Shown here in pieces: positions 33,076-42,485 of a stretch of DNA of 64,000 nt (within the stretch, counting starts at the first letter, position 1; every line of letters starts with the position of its first letter). The DNA is from Amycolatopsis sp. CA-126428 (GTDB lineage Bacteria > Actinomycetota > Actinomycetes > Mycobacteriales > Pseudonocardiaceae). A program made the position numbers and the translations under genes. The stretch spans positions 115,166 to 179,165 of the forward strand of contig NZ_PPHF01000016.1 in the NCBI RefSeq assembly GCF_002904335.1, given 5' to 3'. A model generated the notes under the pieces. The model saw only the letters and a program-made list of their open reading frames with translations. It made no database searches and was not told the origin of the DNA.

Positions 33076-34662
33076 CTACACGGTGGCGCGACGCGGCTCG
33101 TACTGCGCTCGCAGCGCCTTCTTGTCCGGCTTGCCCAGCCCGGTCATCGGCAGGGACGCCGCCACGATCACCTGCTTGGGCACGTGCACCGGGCCCTTGC
33201 GCTCCCGCACCGCCGCCTGGATCTCGCCCGTGAGGCGCTCGAGGTCGTGGTCGGCGTCCTCGCGCAGGACCACGACCGCCGTCACCGCCTCGCCCCACTT
33301 GTCGTCCGGGGTGCCGATCACGCCGACCTGCGCCACCGCCGGGTGCTCGGCCACCACGTCCTCCACCTCGCGGGGGAACACGTTGAACCCGCCGGTGACG
33401 ATCATGTCCTTGACCCGGTCGACGATGAACCAGAAGCCGTCCTCGTCCTCGCGGGCGACGTCGCCGGTGTGCAGCCAGCCGTCGCGGAACGTCTCCGCCG
33501 TCACCTCCGGCAGGTTCCAGTAGCCGCCGGCGAGCAGCGGGCCGGCCACGCAGATCTCGCCCGGCTCGCCCGGCGCCACCGGGGCACCGTCCGCGTCGAG
33601 CAGCGCGGTGCGCAGGAAGGCCGACGGGCGGCCGCAGGACGCCAGGCGCGCGTCGTCGTGATCGCCCTTGGCGAGGTAGCTGATCGCCATCGGGGCCTCG
33701 GACTGGCCGTAATACTGGGCGAAGATCGGCCCGAACCGGTCGATCGCCTCGCGCAGGCGAACCGGGTTGATCGACGCCGCGCCGTAGTAGACCGTCTGCA
33801 GCGAAGACAGGTCGCGGGTGCGCGAGTCCGGGTGGTCCATCAGCGCGTAGAGCATCGTGGGCACCAGCATGGTCGCGGTGATCTTCTGCTCTTCGATGAT
33901 CCGCAGGACCTCGGCGGGGTCGAACTTGGGCACCACGATCAGCGAGCCGCCCTTGAGCAGCGTCGGGGCGAAGAACGCCGCGCCGGCGTGCGACAGCGGG
34001 GTGCAGATCAGGAACTTCGGTGCCTCGGGCCACTCCCACTCGGCCAGCTGGATCTGCGTCATCGTGGTCATCGCCTGCGCGGTGCCCATGACGCCCTTGG
34101 GCTTGCCGGTCGTCCCGCCGGTGTAGGTGATCGAGACGACCTGGTCCGGCGGGAGTGCGACGGGCACGAGCGGGTGCGGGTCGAACGCCGCGGCGGCCGC
34201 CGTCAGGTCCTTGCCGACGTGGGCCAGCTTCTCCGGGACCGGGCCGATGGTGAGGACCTGGGTCAGGCCCGGGACCTTCTCGAGCAGTCCGAGGGCGCGG
34301 TCGGCGAAGGCGGGGACCGGGTCGATGACGAGCGTGGTGATACCGGCGTCGGCGAGGATGTAGGCGTGGTCGTCGAGCGACCCCAGCGGGTGCAGCGCGG
34401 TGCGCCGCGAGCCCTGCAGCTGGCCGGCGGCGATGATGAGCAGGACCTCCGGCCGGTTCAGCGACAGCAGCGCGACCGGCGCGCCGGTGCCGGCCCCGAG
34501 CGCCTCGAAGGCCTGGGCGTACTGGCTGACCTGCTCGGCGGTCCGGCCTCCGGTCATCGTGGTCTCGCCCAGCACCATGACCGGCTTGTCCCGGTGGCGT
34601 TTCAGGGCGGAGACGACCAGGTGGCCGAGGTGGTTCGGATACCGCATCGCCTGTTCGTCCAT
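33076..34662 (-). CDS. acyl-CoA synthetase (AMP-forming ligase)
   Basis: This 528-residue ANL-superfamily enzyme has SITYTGGTTGKPKGVM (P-loop A3), YYGQSEAP (A5), GWLHTGDVAREDEDGFWFIVDRVKDMIVTGGFNVFPREVE (A7-A8) and the catalytic Lys in LPMTGLGKPDKKALR (A10). It activates a fatty or aromatic acid as acyl-AMP, then CoA thioester. ATG 34662 fits the family start, although the ribosome site is weak. It is a lone gene; substrate unknown. Confidence 0.92.
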   Translation of the reverse strand: MDEQAMRYPNHLGHLVVSALKRHRDKPVMVLGETTMTGGRTAEQVSQYAQAFEALGAGTGAPVALLSLNRPEVLLIIAAGQLQGSRRTALHPLGSLDDHAYILADAGITTLVIDPVPAFADRALGLLEKVPGLTQVLTIGPVPEKLAHVGKDLTAAAAAFDPHPLVPVALPPDQVVSITYTGGTTGKPKGVMGTAQAMTTMTQIQLAEWEWPEAPKFLICTPLSHAGAAFFAPTLLKGGSLIVVPKFDPAEVLRIIEEQKITATMLVPTMLYALMDHPDSRTRDLSSLQTVYYGAASINPVRLREAIDRFGPIFAQYYGQSEAPMAISYLAKGDHDDARLASCGRPSAFLRTALLDADGAPVAPGEPGEICVAGPLLAGGYWNLPEVTAETFRDGWLHTGDVAREDEDGFWFIVDRVKDMIVTGGFNVFPREVEDVVAEHPAVAQVGVIGTPDDKWGEAVTAVVVLREDADHDLERLTGEIQAAVRERKGPVHVPKQVIVAASLPMTGLGKPDKKALRAQYEPRRATV

Positions 34663-34791
34663 CCCGGCCCCTTCGCACGGTCGACTGCGCCCGGTCGAAG
34701 GCACACAGTCAAACTAGAACATGTTACTGTTTTCGACACCATACGCGGATGGGTGCCGGTTTGTCAGCTGGCGAGACCGGTGGAACGGGTT

Positions 34792-34824
34792 CCAGCGGGC
34801 CCGGCCGCCGGCCGGGCCCGCTGG
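34792..34824 (-). terminator. hairpin terminator of the alpha/beta hydrolase gene
   Basis: Perfect 15-bp stem (34792-34806 with 34810-34824) with a 3-nt GCC loop, 16 bp after the stop at 34841. Confidence 0.7.
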
Positions 34825-34840
34825 ATTCCTTTGTGGACGG

Positions 34841-36238
34841 TTACGGCACCGGCGCGGCCTGCGCCCGGGCCACGGCCTCGTCGCGGTCGGGCTGCAGCAG
34901 GTAGCCCGCCCGCAGGGCCCGGTCCGCCGCCGCGGTGAACTTCGCGACGTAGGTGGTGTGGTCCGGGTACAGCTGCCGGATCCGGGCCGGCGTCAGCGGC
35001 GTGGTCGTGCCCAGCAGCAGGCACGCGCCCGGCACGTTGCCGCCGCTGTTGTTGGGGGAGTAGGACGCCACCGGGACGTCGAGGTCGGGCAGCCGGACGC
35101 CGCCGAGGGCGTTCTGGTCGCCGTCTCGCAGGATGACGAGGTTGAGCAGCATGGCGATCGGCGTCGCGGTGGGCGGGGCCGCGCCGCCGCGCGCCCAGCG
35201 GTCGAGGTAGCGGAACGCGGCGTTTTCCGCGTAGCGGAACGTCATGCTGTTGACCGGCTTGTCGCACGTTGTCGGGGCGCCGTCGTTGATCGACCTGTCC
35301 CGGGCGTTGGCCGCGTTGTAGAGGTTCAGGCCGTACTGGTCGGCGTGTGCGGTGCCGGCGACCTCCCAGGTGCGGACCCGGGCGGTGTCCTGCCGGACCG
35401 AGGCCGACGCGATGACATCGGTCTCGGACTGCAGGATGAACACCGGGATGCCGAGATCGGTGCGGATCCGGGCCGACAGCGGGCCGACGACGCCGTCGCC
35501 GATCGGTGCGGCGAGAGCGGCCCGGCCGTGGATCATCAAGCCGTCGTAGCCGCGCCGCACCGGTTGGATCGCGTTGGCATAGGTGGTCAGCCTCAGTGCG
35601 GACTGCGAGTGCCCGGTGCCCAGCACCACCGTCGCCGCCCGGCCGCCCAGGAGCTGCGGGTTCGCCCGCACCGCCTGCGCGGCCTGCGAGAAGACGTCGT
35701 AGGAAAGCGCGTCGCCGCTGAGGTTCACCGCGCCGTACCGCCCGGGGTCGAGGCTCTTGAGCTTGTCGGCACCGGCTTTCTGGGTCGTCACGCCGACGTA
35801 GGCGTGGCCCTCGCGGACGAAGTGCTCGTAGGACTGCGAGAAGTCCACGGGGATGTCGACGCCGAAGCTGACGTTGAGCCATTCGACCACGACGGTGCCG
35901 GTGAACCGCGCGGCGTCCCGCGGCCGCACCACGACCAGCCGGGTGGTGTACGGGTTGCCGGTGGTGGCCACCCGGGTGGCCCAGCGGCCGTCTTCGGTCC
36001 ACAGCCCCACCTGGTCGAACGTGTCGGCCTGGCCGGACAGAAGGTACTCCTCCTCGACGTACCCGCGGGCGGCGAGGTCCAGGACGCCTTGGGCGCCGCT
36101 GACCGGCCAGCCCCGCCCGGCGTTCGCGGGCACCGCCGTGACGGTGGGGGTGGCGGCGGATGGCCCGGCTTGGGCGGTCCCGGTGAGCAGGACGGACGGC
36201 AGGAGCACGATCAGCAGCACGAGCAGCGCTCTGCGCAT
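34841..36238 (-). CDS. secreted alpha/beta hydrolase domain protein
   Basis: This 465-residue protein has a signal peptide (MRRALLVLLIVLLPSVLL, cleavage near AQAG). It has the alpha/beta hydrolase-domain family pattern: VVVEWLNVSFGVD, nucleophile in LGTGHSQSALRL, acid in LQSETDV, and His in GTAHADQYGLNLYN. It is probably an extracellular esterase or amidase. The 16-mer GTCCACATCGGACACT lies 54 bp upstream, as for the secreted protein at 28936-30129. Confidence 0.82.
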   Translation of the reverse strand: MRRALLVLLIVLLPSVLLTGTAQAGPSAATPTVTAVPANAGRGWPVSGAQGVLDLAARGYVEEEYLLSGQADTFDQVGLWTEDGRWATRVATTGNPYTTRLVVVRPRDAARFTGTVVVEWLNVSFGVDIPVDFSQSYEHFVREGHAYVGVTTQKAGADKLKSLDPGRYGAVNLSGDALSYDVFSQAAQAVRANPQLLGGRAATVVLGTGHSQSALRLTTYANAIQPVRRGYDGLMIHGRAALAAPIGDGVVGPLSARIRTDLGIPVFILQSETDVIASASVRQDTARVRTWEVAGTAHADQYGLNLYNAANARDRSINDGAPTTCDKPVNSMTFRYAENAAFRYLDRWARGGAAPPTATPIAMLLNLVILRDGDQNALGGVRLPDLDVPVASYSPNNSGGNVPGACLLLGTTTPLTPARIRQLYPDHTTYVAKFTAAADRALRAGYLLQPDRDEAVARAQAAPVP

Positions 36239-36555
36239 GGGGAAACCCTTCTGGTGGTGGCGGTGCCGGAGCGGCTCCCGGCTCCGGTACCGTCCACATC
36301 GGACACTGAGTGGTGGCGGCCCGGCCGCCGCCTTTGTCTTCTACTCGCGGGTAATCGCGGGGGCAACGCTGTGTTCGCGAAGCGGCGGGAAGCCACCCCT
36401 GAACGCTCAGGGATGTGACAAGTCGACGGCGTGGGCGCTCGGCAACGGCCAATTCACGGAAAGTGCTTTCGCGGCCGCAACCTTGCGCAGGTGTCACTCG
36501 TTGCGCGACTATCTCGGGACGTTCTGCACGTGCATCCGCACGGCGAGGGGGAGTG
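36239..36555. other. 317-bp divergent intergenic region with shared 16-mer
   Basis: It contains the promoters of the secreted hydrolase and the ECF sigma gene. GTCCACATCGGACACT lies at 36292-36307, identical to 30173-30188. No gene is evident. Confidence 0.5.
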
Positions 36556-37872
36556 GTGACCGAAGTGGCGCCGGCGGTGGCCGGGACGACGGACGTCCCG
36601 AGCGACGCGGCCTTGATCGCGGCGGTCCGCGGTGGCGACATCGCGGCGTACGGCGAGCTCTACGACCGGCACCTCCCCGCTGCCCGCCGGGTGGCGGCCG
36701 CGATCGCCGCCGACCTGGCGGAGCGCGACGACCTCATCGCCGAGGGGTTCACCCGAGTACTGCGGATTCTGCGTTCCGGCGAGGGGCCGGACGAGGATTT
36801 CCGGCCGTACCTGCTGACGACCATCCGGAACACGATGATCAGCTGGCGCCGGCGCGACTCGGCCGTCTCGCTGGTGGCCGAGGTCCCGGATGTGACGCCG
36901 GGTGCGGGGAGTGACGAGCCGGTCGGTGACCGGATGCACGCCAACGTCGCCGCGGACGCGTTCGCGAGCCTGCCCGAGCGGTGGCGGACCGTGCTGTGGC
37001 GGACCGAGATCGTCGGAGAGTCGCCCGCGCAGATCGCCGAGGACCTCGGGATGACGCCGAACGGCGTGGCCGCGCTGGCCTACCGCGCCCGGGAGGGCCT
37101 GCGCCAGGCCTACCTGGACCAGCACGTTCCCGAGGCGCGCCGGCGCACCTGCAAGAACGTCTCCGCCCAGCTGGCCCGGTGGGTGCGCGACGGCATCTCC
37201 GACCACAAGGCGCACCGGATCACCGCCCACCTGGATCGCTGCGCGGACTGCCGGAAACTGGCCGCCGGCCTGCAGGAGCTCAACGAGGAACTTCCTGCCT
37301 CCGTCGCCCCGCTCATCCTGGGTATCCCGGTCGTGACGCATTGGCTCACCGCCACCGGGTCCGGTGCCGCTTCGACCGGCGCGTCCGTCCTGTCATGGGC
37401 GACCGCGGCGAAGGTGGCCGTCGCGGGCGCGGCCCTGGTCACCACGGTGACGATCGGCGCGAGCACGTCGAGTGACGCCCCGCCGCCGCTGTCCGGCGGC
37501 GAAGGCACGACGACCCAGCCCGTGCGGACCGGGCCGCAGACCGGCTCCCGCGCCGACGTCCCACCGGGCGGTGTCACGTCGCCGTCGGACGCGCAGGTCA
37601 CGACCGTGCCCGGGGCCTCCGGTGTGGAGCCGACGGGCGCCCAGCCCGCGGGGGAGTCGACGGGAGCCGCGGCTTCCGGGGACCCGGCGGCGGGCACCGG
37701 GAACGGCAACAACGGCAACGGGAACGGGAACAACGGCAACGGCGTCGGGAACAACCCGGACAAGCAAGCCGCGAAGGAGTCCAAGCAGGCGGCCAAGTCC
37801 TCGTCGAAGGCCGCGAAGGAATCCGCCAAGGAGTCGAGGAAGGCCGAGAAGACGAAGAACCCCGGGGAATGA
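36556..37872 (+). CDS. ECF sigma factor fused to zinc-finger anti-sigma-like, transmembrane and exposed C-terminal domain
   Basis: This 438-residue protein has sigma2 (ALIAAVRGGDIAAYGELYDRHL, DEDFRPYLLTTIRNTMISWRRR) and sigma4 (ERWRTVLWRTEIVGESPAQIAEDLGMTPNGVAALAYRAREGL). Next comes a zf-HC2 finger (HLDRCADC; His225, Cys229, Cys232), one TM helix (~278-302), and a Thr/Pro/Gly exposed stretch with Asn-Gly repeats and a Lys/Ala-rich tail. It is thus a single-chain membrane-tethered sigma system, as known for several actinobacterial ECF groups. GTG 36556 follows GAGGGGGAG. The signal sensed is unknown. Confidence 0.87.
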   Translation: MTEVAPAVAGTTDVPSDAALIAAVRGGDIAAYGELYDRHLPAARRVAAAIAADLAERDDLIAEGFTRVLRILRSGEGPDEDFRPYLLTTIRNTMISWRRRDSAVSLVAEVPDVTPGAGSDEPVGDRMHANVAADAFASLPERWRTVLWRTEIVGESPAQIAEDLGMTPNGVAALAYRAREGLRQAYLDQHVPEARRRTCKNVSAQLARWVRDGISDHKAHRITAHLDRCADCRKLAAGLQELNEELPASVAPLILGIPVVTHWLTATGSGAASTGASVLSWATAAKVAVAGAALVTTVTIGASTSSDAPPPLSGGEGTTTQPVRTGPQTGSRADVPPGGVTSPSDAQVTTVPGASGVEPTGAQPAGESTGAAASGDPAAGTGNGNNGNGNGNNGNGVGNNPDKQAAKESKQAAKSSSKAAKESAKESRKAEKTKNPGE

Positions 37873-37897
37873 CCCGGCGGCGCCGCGCGACGCCGGG
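37873..37897. terminator. small hairpin between convergent genes
   Basis: CCCGGCG (37873-37879) pairs with CGCCGGG (37891-37897) directly after the sigma-factor stop. Confidence 0.5.
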
Positions 37898-37906
37898 CCA
37901 TCCCGG

Positions 37907-40210
37907 TCAGCAGGGCTGCAGCAGCCAGCAGAGCCGGTAGTTCGCCTGGTAGGTCGCCCCCGCCGGCGGCGCGACGACGTTCTGCGTCCGCGCCCCGCCG
38001 TGCGCCCAGCTGGTGAAGGCGTACTTCATGTTCAGCGGGGGCAGGTTCTGCGGGCTGTTCGCGCTGATCGAGTTGGTCGAGCCGGCGATCACCGTCCGGG
38101 AGAACGGCGTGCGCTGCTGGGTCCCGCCGACGGTGAGCATCGCCTGGCTGGGGCTCGAGGTGAAGTTCAGCGTCACCGTCTTCGGCTGGAGGTCGACCGT
38201 CGTGGACCCGGTGCGGCCCGTCGAGTCCGTCGCGGTCAGCGTCAGCTGCAGGTACGACGGGTATTCGTGGTCCGGCGTGACGAACGACCCCGCGGCGACG
38301 CCGGGGAAGTCCTGGACGTTGTGGGTGTGGCAGGTGCCGTTGGCCGCGCAGTGCCGGATGGCGAGCCGCCAGGACAGCGCCGCGGGCGGCAGCTCGCCGT
38401 CCTGGGCGTCGACGGCGCGCCCGGAGAACGGCACGGTCTGCCCGACCGACCAGGTCAGCGTGGCGGCCGGGGTGTCGATGACCGGCACCGGGTCGAGCCC
38501 GGGCGGGGTCCCGACGGTCACCCGGACCGTCGTGGTCGCCGACGCGCCGTGGGAGTCGGTCACCCGCAGCCCGGCGTCGACCGCCGCGGCGGTGGTGTAG
38601 GTCCAGGTGGGTCGCGGGGCCGCGGAGTCGTCGTAGGCGCCGTCCGCGTCGAGGTCCCACGCGTAGGAGAGCGTGTCGCCGGCGTCGGGGTCGGTGGAGC
38701 CGGTGCCGTCGAACTGGACGGTCAGGGGCGCCGCCCCGCTGGACGGCGTCGCGGTGGCCGCGGCGACCGGCGGCCGGTTGGTGCCACCGGCGTAGCTCAC
38801 CCGGCGCAGTTCACCGCTGCCCAGCGCGACGTAGAAGAGGTCGCCGCCGGGTCCGGTGAGCACCTGCACCGGCGTGCTGACGCCGGTCACGAAGGGCACC
38901 AGCTTGGTGGGACTGGGCTGGCCGGCGACGGTCTGCATCGCCCAGATGCAGCCGCGGGAGGAGTCGGCGAAGAACAGCGCGCCGGCGTACTCGGCCGGGT
39001 AGGTGCTGCCCGATTCGAAGGCGATCCCGCTGATCGAGGAGCCGCCGGTGGGACACGGGTCGGTGGCGACGACCTTGGCGCTGTGGTTGTAGGTGTAGAA
39101 CGGCGCGGTCTGGCCGCCGGCGGAGTACAGCGATGCGCAGCGGTCGAGGTTCGCGCCGTCGTAGCCGGCCTGGCGTGCGGTGCCTTCGAAACAGGGCCAG
39201 CCGAAGTTCTCGGCCACGGCGTCGCCGGCGTTCGGGACGCGGTTGATCTCTTCCCAGGTGTTCCAGCCGACGTCACCGGCCCACAGTTCGCTCGTGCCGG
39301 GGCGGAACCCGAACCGGAACTGGTTGCGCGAGCCGTAGGCGATGACGCGCCGGGCGTTGGCGTCGGTGCTGCTCGCGAACGGGTTGCCGGGCAGGCCGTC
39401 GCCGGTGTCGGGGTCGATGCGCAGGAGCGCGCCGTTGAGCAGCACGGGCTGCCCGGCCGCGCGGCGCGGGGACTGCGACCGCAGCGCGCCGCCTTCGGCC
39501 GACGGCGGGCTCAGGTTCGTGCCGGCCGGCGAGGGCGGGTCGGCGCAGGGGTTGCCGACCTGGCCGTAGTCGGCGAAGTTGAAGCTGGCGCCGTCGCCGC
39601 CGCCCGCGTACAAGGCGCCGTCGGGGCCGAAGGCCAGTGCGCCGACCGAATGGCTGGGGAACTGCTGGCACCAGCCGGTGACCAGCGGTTTCTCGCTGAC
39701 CGCCGTCCCGTCCGAGCCCATCGTCAGCCGGGAGACGCGGCCGGTCACGACGCAGCCCTGGTCGGTCGCGCCCGGCGGGGTCGGGCAGGTGTCGCCCCAC
39801 TTCGGCGCGGTCCCGCCCGGCAGGGCGTCGAGGGTGTAGGAGACGTAGACGTACGGCCGGGCCGGGAAGGCCGGGTCGACCGCCAGCCCGAGCAGGCCGC
39901 GGTCCCAGAAGTCCTGGGTCGGTGTGCGAAGGTCGGCGAACACGGTCGCCGTCGGGTCGGCGAGGGAGTCGAACACCTTGAGCAGGCCGCTCTTCTCCGC
40001 GATGAACACCCGCCCGTCGGGGGCGAACGCGGCGGCGGTCGGCGAGCTGAGGCCGCCGATGGCGACCGTGTCGGTGAAGCCGGCGGGCACGGCGGCGGCC
40101 GGGGCCGCGGCGGCGACGGCCACCGCGAGGGCACCGGCGAGGGGCACGACCACCCCCGCCGCCAGTGCGCGCCTTGATCTTCGCGGAATCGGGGAACGAC
40201 GAATACCCAT
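37907..40210 (-). CDS. secreted PQQ-type sugar dehydrogenase-like beta-propeller with PKD domain
   Basis: This 767-residue secreted protein has a Sec signal with a long basic n-region. Residues ~45-480 match the glucose/sorbosone dehydrogenase propeller: [89 protein letters not shown] domain follows ([28 protein letters not shown]), then a C-terminal beta domain. ATG 40210 is 6 nt after GAGGAG. It would oxidise sugars or bind polysaccharide at the surface; cofactor binding is inferred. It converges with the sigma gene. Confidence 0.86.
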   Translation of the reverse strand: MGIRRSPIPRRSRRALAAGVVVPLAGALAVAVAAAAPAAAVPAGFTDTVAIGGLSSPTAAAFAPDGRVFIAEKSGLLKVFDSLADPTATVFADLRTPTQDFWDRGLLGLAVDPAFPARPYVYVSYTLDALPGGTAPKWGDTCPTPPGATDQGCVVTGRVSRLTMGSDGTAVSEKPLVTGWCQQFPSHSVGALAFGPDGALYAGGGDGASFNFADYGQVGNPCADPPSPAGTNLSPPSAEGGALRSQSPRRAAGQPVLLNGALLRIDPDTGDGLPGNPFASSTDANARRVIAYGSRNQFRFGFRPGTSELWAGDVGWNTWEEINRVPNAGDAVAENFGWPCFEGTARQAGYDGANLDRCASLYSAGGQTAPFYTYNHSAKVVATDPCPTGGSSISGIAFESGSTYPAEYAGALFFADSSRGCIWAMQTVAGQPSPTKLVPFVTGVSTPVQVLTGPGGDLFYVALGSGELRRVSYAGGTNRPPVAAATATPSSGAAPLTVQFDGTGSTDPDAGDTLSYAWDLDADGAYDDSAAPRPTWTYTTAAAVDAGLRVTDSHGASATTTVRVTVGTPPGLDPVPVIDTPAATLTWSVGQTVPFSGRAVDAQDGELPPAALSWRLAIRHCAANGTCHTHNVQDFPGVAAGSFVTPDHEYPSYLQLTLTATDSTGRTGSTTVDLQPKTVTLNFTSSPSQAMLTVGGTQQRTPFSRTVIAGSTNSISANSPQNLPPLNMKYAFTSWAHGGARTQNVVAPPAGATYQANYRLCWLLQPC

Positions 40211-40409
40211 CACGAACTCCTCGTGCGGCGGGGACCGGACTGGCGCGAACGCCGTCCGTTATGGCGCGGGAAGCCCGAATGTTGTTACGCCACAGACAAG
40301 AATGTGCACGAACAGCTCAATCCCGTTGGGGGTCAATGACTTACCGGCACTCGCGCGGCCGCCGCGGTGCCGCCATGCTGGTGACGTCCGGGGAACGAGG
40401 AGGTCATCC

Positions 40410-41432
40410 GTGGTGGCGCTGCCGACGACGATGCACGCCTGGCGCGTCCTGCGGCCGGGCCCGGTGGCGGCCGGGCCCGTGGACCTGGTGCGGACGCCGG
40501 TGCCGCGGGCGGGCGCGGGGGAGCTGCTGGTCCGGGTGCTGGTGTGCGGGGTGTGCCGGACGGACCTGCACGTCGCCGAGGGTGATCTGCCGGTGCACCG
40601 GCCGGGGGTGACGCCGGGGCACGAGGTCGTCGGCGAGGTGGCCGGGCTCGGTGCCGGCGTCACGGGCTTCGCGCCCGGGGACCGGGTGGGCATCGCGTGG
40701 CTGCGCGCGACCTGCGGGCGGTGCCGGTACTGCCTGCGGGGGCGCGAAAACCTGTGCCCGGAGTCGCGGTACACCGGCTGGGACGCCGACGGCGGGTACG
40801 CGGAGTTCGCGGTCGTCCCCGCGGCGTACGCGTTGCCGCTGCCCGGCGGCTACCGCGACGACGAGCTGGCGCCGCTGCTCTGCGCCGGACTGATCGGGTA
40901 CCGCGCGCTCGCGCGGGCGGACCTGCCCGAAGGCGGCCGGCTGGGCGTCTACGGGTTCGGCGGGAGCGCGCACCTGACCGCCCAGGTGGCGATCGCGCGG
41001 GGCGCCACGGTGCACGTGCTGACGCGCAGCGCGGCCGCTCGTGAGCTGGCCCGGGCGCTCGGTGCGGCGTCGGCGGGGGACGCGGCCTCGCCGCCTCCGG
41101 AACCGCTGGACTCGGCGATCCTCTTCGCGCCGGTCGGTGACCTGGTGCTTCCCGCGCTGGCCGCGCTCGACCGCGGCGGCACGCTGGCCATCGCGGGCAT
41201 CCACCTGTCCGACGTTCCGCCGCTGGACTACCAGCGGCACCTCTTCCAGGAACGTCAGGTGCGCAGCGTCACCGCGAACACCCGGGCCGACGCCCGGGAA
41301 TTCCTGGCTTTCGCCGGCCGCCACCACTTGGAGGTCAGCACGGTGCCCTACGCGCTGGACGCGGCGGACCGGGCCTTGACCGACCTGGCCGCGGACCGGG
41401 TGAACGGCGCGGCGGTGCTGCGAGCAATCTGA
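40410..41432 (+). CDS. zinc-dependent alcohol dehydrogenase
   Basis: This 340-residue MDR enzyme has catalytic zinc ligands in [16 protein letters not shown] and [12 protein letters not shown], and the structural zinc lobe [15 protein letters not shown]. The cofactor site is [16 protein letters not shown], a variant of GxGxxG. It resembles the 'adh_fam_2/AdhX' actinobacterial group that oxidises simple alcohols or formaldehyde adducts. GTG 40410 follows GAGGAGG by 6 nt. The downstream reductase has its own promoter-like element. Confidence 0.9.
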   Translation: MVALPTTMHAWRVLRPGPVAAGPVDLVRTPVPRAGAGELLVRVLVCGVCRTDLHVAEGDLPVHRPGVTPGHEVVGEVAGLGAGVTGFAPGDRVGIAWLRATCGRCRYCLRGRENLCPESRYTGWDADGGYAEFAVVPAAYALPLPGGYRDDELAPLLCAGLIGYRALARADLPEGGRLGVYGFGGSAHLTAQVAIARGATVHVLTRSAAARELARALGAASAGDAASPPPEPLDSAILFAPVGDLVLPALAALDRGGTLAIAGIHLSDVPPLDYQRHLFQERQVRSVTANTRADAREFLAFAGRHHLEVSTVPYALDAADRALTDLAADRVNGAAVLRAI

Positions 41433-41460
41433 TGACGATGGTAACCCCAACTTGGTATCA

Positions 41461-41485
41461 CTGATGCTAACTTGGTTAGTATCAG
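41461..41485. promoter_or_regulatory. 25-bp inverted repeat, HxlR-like operator
   Basis: Eleven-bp arms (41461-41471 and 41475-41485, 10 of 11 paired; core CTAAC-TTG-GTTAG) lie 26 bp upstream of the reductase start. A partial copy, AACTTGGTATCA, lies at 41449-41460. Confidence 0.6.
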
Positions 41486-41510
41486 CGTGAACATCGAGAA
41501 GGGGTGCACC

Positions 41511-42365
41511 ATGATCGTCATCACCGGGGGAACCGGAAAGCTCGGATCGCGGATCGTCGACCGGCTGCTCGAGCGGGTGCCGGCCGCCGAGATCGGGGTC
41601 AGCGTCCGGGAGCCGGAGCGGGCGGCCGGCCTCGCCGCCCGGGGCGTCCGCGTCCGGCGGGGCGATTTCGCCGACCCGGGCTCGCTCGCCGAGGCGTTCG
41701 AGGGGGCGGCGCAGGTCCTCGTCGTTTCGACGGACGAGATGGGCGAGCGGGCCGTCGAGCACCACGTCGCGGCGATCGAAGCCGCGCGCTCGGCGGGGGC
41801 GAAGCGCGTCCTCTACACCAGTCATCAGGCGGCGGCGGACGATTCGCTGTTCGCGCCCATGGCCGACCACGCCGCCACCGAGCGCCGGGCCGGCGAAGGG
41901 CCGTTCACCGCGCTCCGGAACGGTTTCTACGCCAGTACGGTGCCGCTGCTGCTGGGCGGGGCACTCGAAACCGGTGAACTGGCCGCGCCGGCCGACGGAC
42001 CGGTGTCCTGGACGGCGCACGCCGACCTCGCCGAAGCCGCGGCGATCATCCTCGCCGGCGAGGGCCGGTTCGACGGGCCGACACCGCCGCTGACCGCACC
42101 GGTGGCCCTCGACCTCGGCGACGTCGCCGCCCTGCTCACCGAGATCAGCGGCCGGCCCGTGCGGCGAGTGGTGGTCGCCGACGAGGCGTGGGTGGCCACG
42201 CTGACCGGACGCGGCGTCCCGGCGGCGCAGGCGGAGTTGTTGCTCGGCATGTTCCGGGCCGCTCGGCGGGGCGAGTTCGCCGCTGCGGGGCGGGAGCTGG
42301 AAGACCTGCTCGGCCGGCCGGTGACGCCGCTTCGGGCGGTGCTGGTTGAGGCGCTCGAGCGGTAA
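41511..42365 (+). CDS. NmrA-type NAD(P)H:quinone oxidoreductase-like protein
   Basis: This 284-residue protein has an atypical SDR fold: MIVITGGTGKLGSRIVDRLLERVP, VRRGDFADPGSL, VLVVSTDEMGERAVEHHVAAIEAARSAGAKRVLYTS. It resembles the QorB/YtfG quinone oxidoreductase 2 group. ATG 41511 follows GAGAAGGGG. The strong operator upstream resembles those of HxlR regulators, which often sit beside qorB-like genes; here no such gene is adjacent, so control is probably from elsewhere. Confidence 0.87.
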   Translation: MIVITGGTGKLGSRIVDRLLERVPAAEIGVSVREPERAAGLAARGVRVRRGDFADPGSLAEAFEGAAQVLVVSTDEMGERAVEHHVAAIEAARSAGAKRVLYTSHQAAADDSLFAPMADHAATERRAGEGPFTALRNGFYASTVPLLLGGALETGELAAPADGPVSWTAHADLAEAAAIILAGEGRFDGPTPPLTAPVALDLGDVAALLTEISGRPVRRVVVADEAWVATLTGRGVPAAQAELLLGMFRAARRGEFAAAGRELEDLLGRPVTPLRAVLVEALER

Positions 42366-42423
42366 CCGGGGCAGCGGCGGCACGGCGCGGGATCCACAGT
42401 GGACGGACCCGCGCCCGGCGGGG

Positions 42424-42440
42424 GTACAAGAGGCGTACAA
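42424..42440. promoter_or_regulatory. GTACAA direct repeat upstream of the secreted paralogue
   Basis: GTACAAGAGGCGTACAA, two GTACAA half-sites 11 bp apart, 45 bp before the start. It matches the repeat at 30153-30169 (one base differs) but in the opposite orientation relative to the gene. Confidence 0.55.
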
Positions 42441-42485
42441 CGCCGGTGTATGCGTTTTGGACGGCCGTCCGGCGTACTCCTCCCC

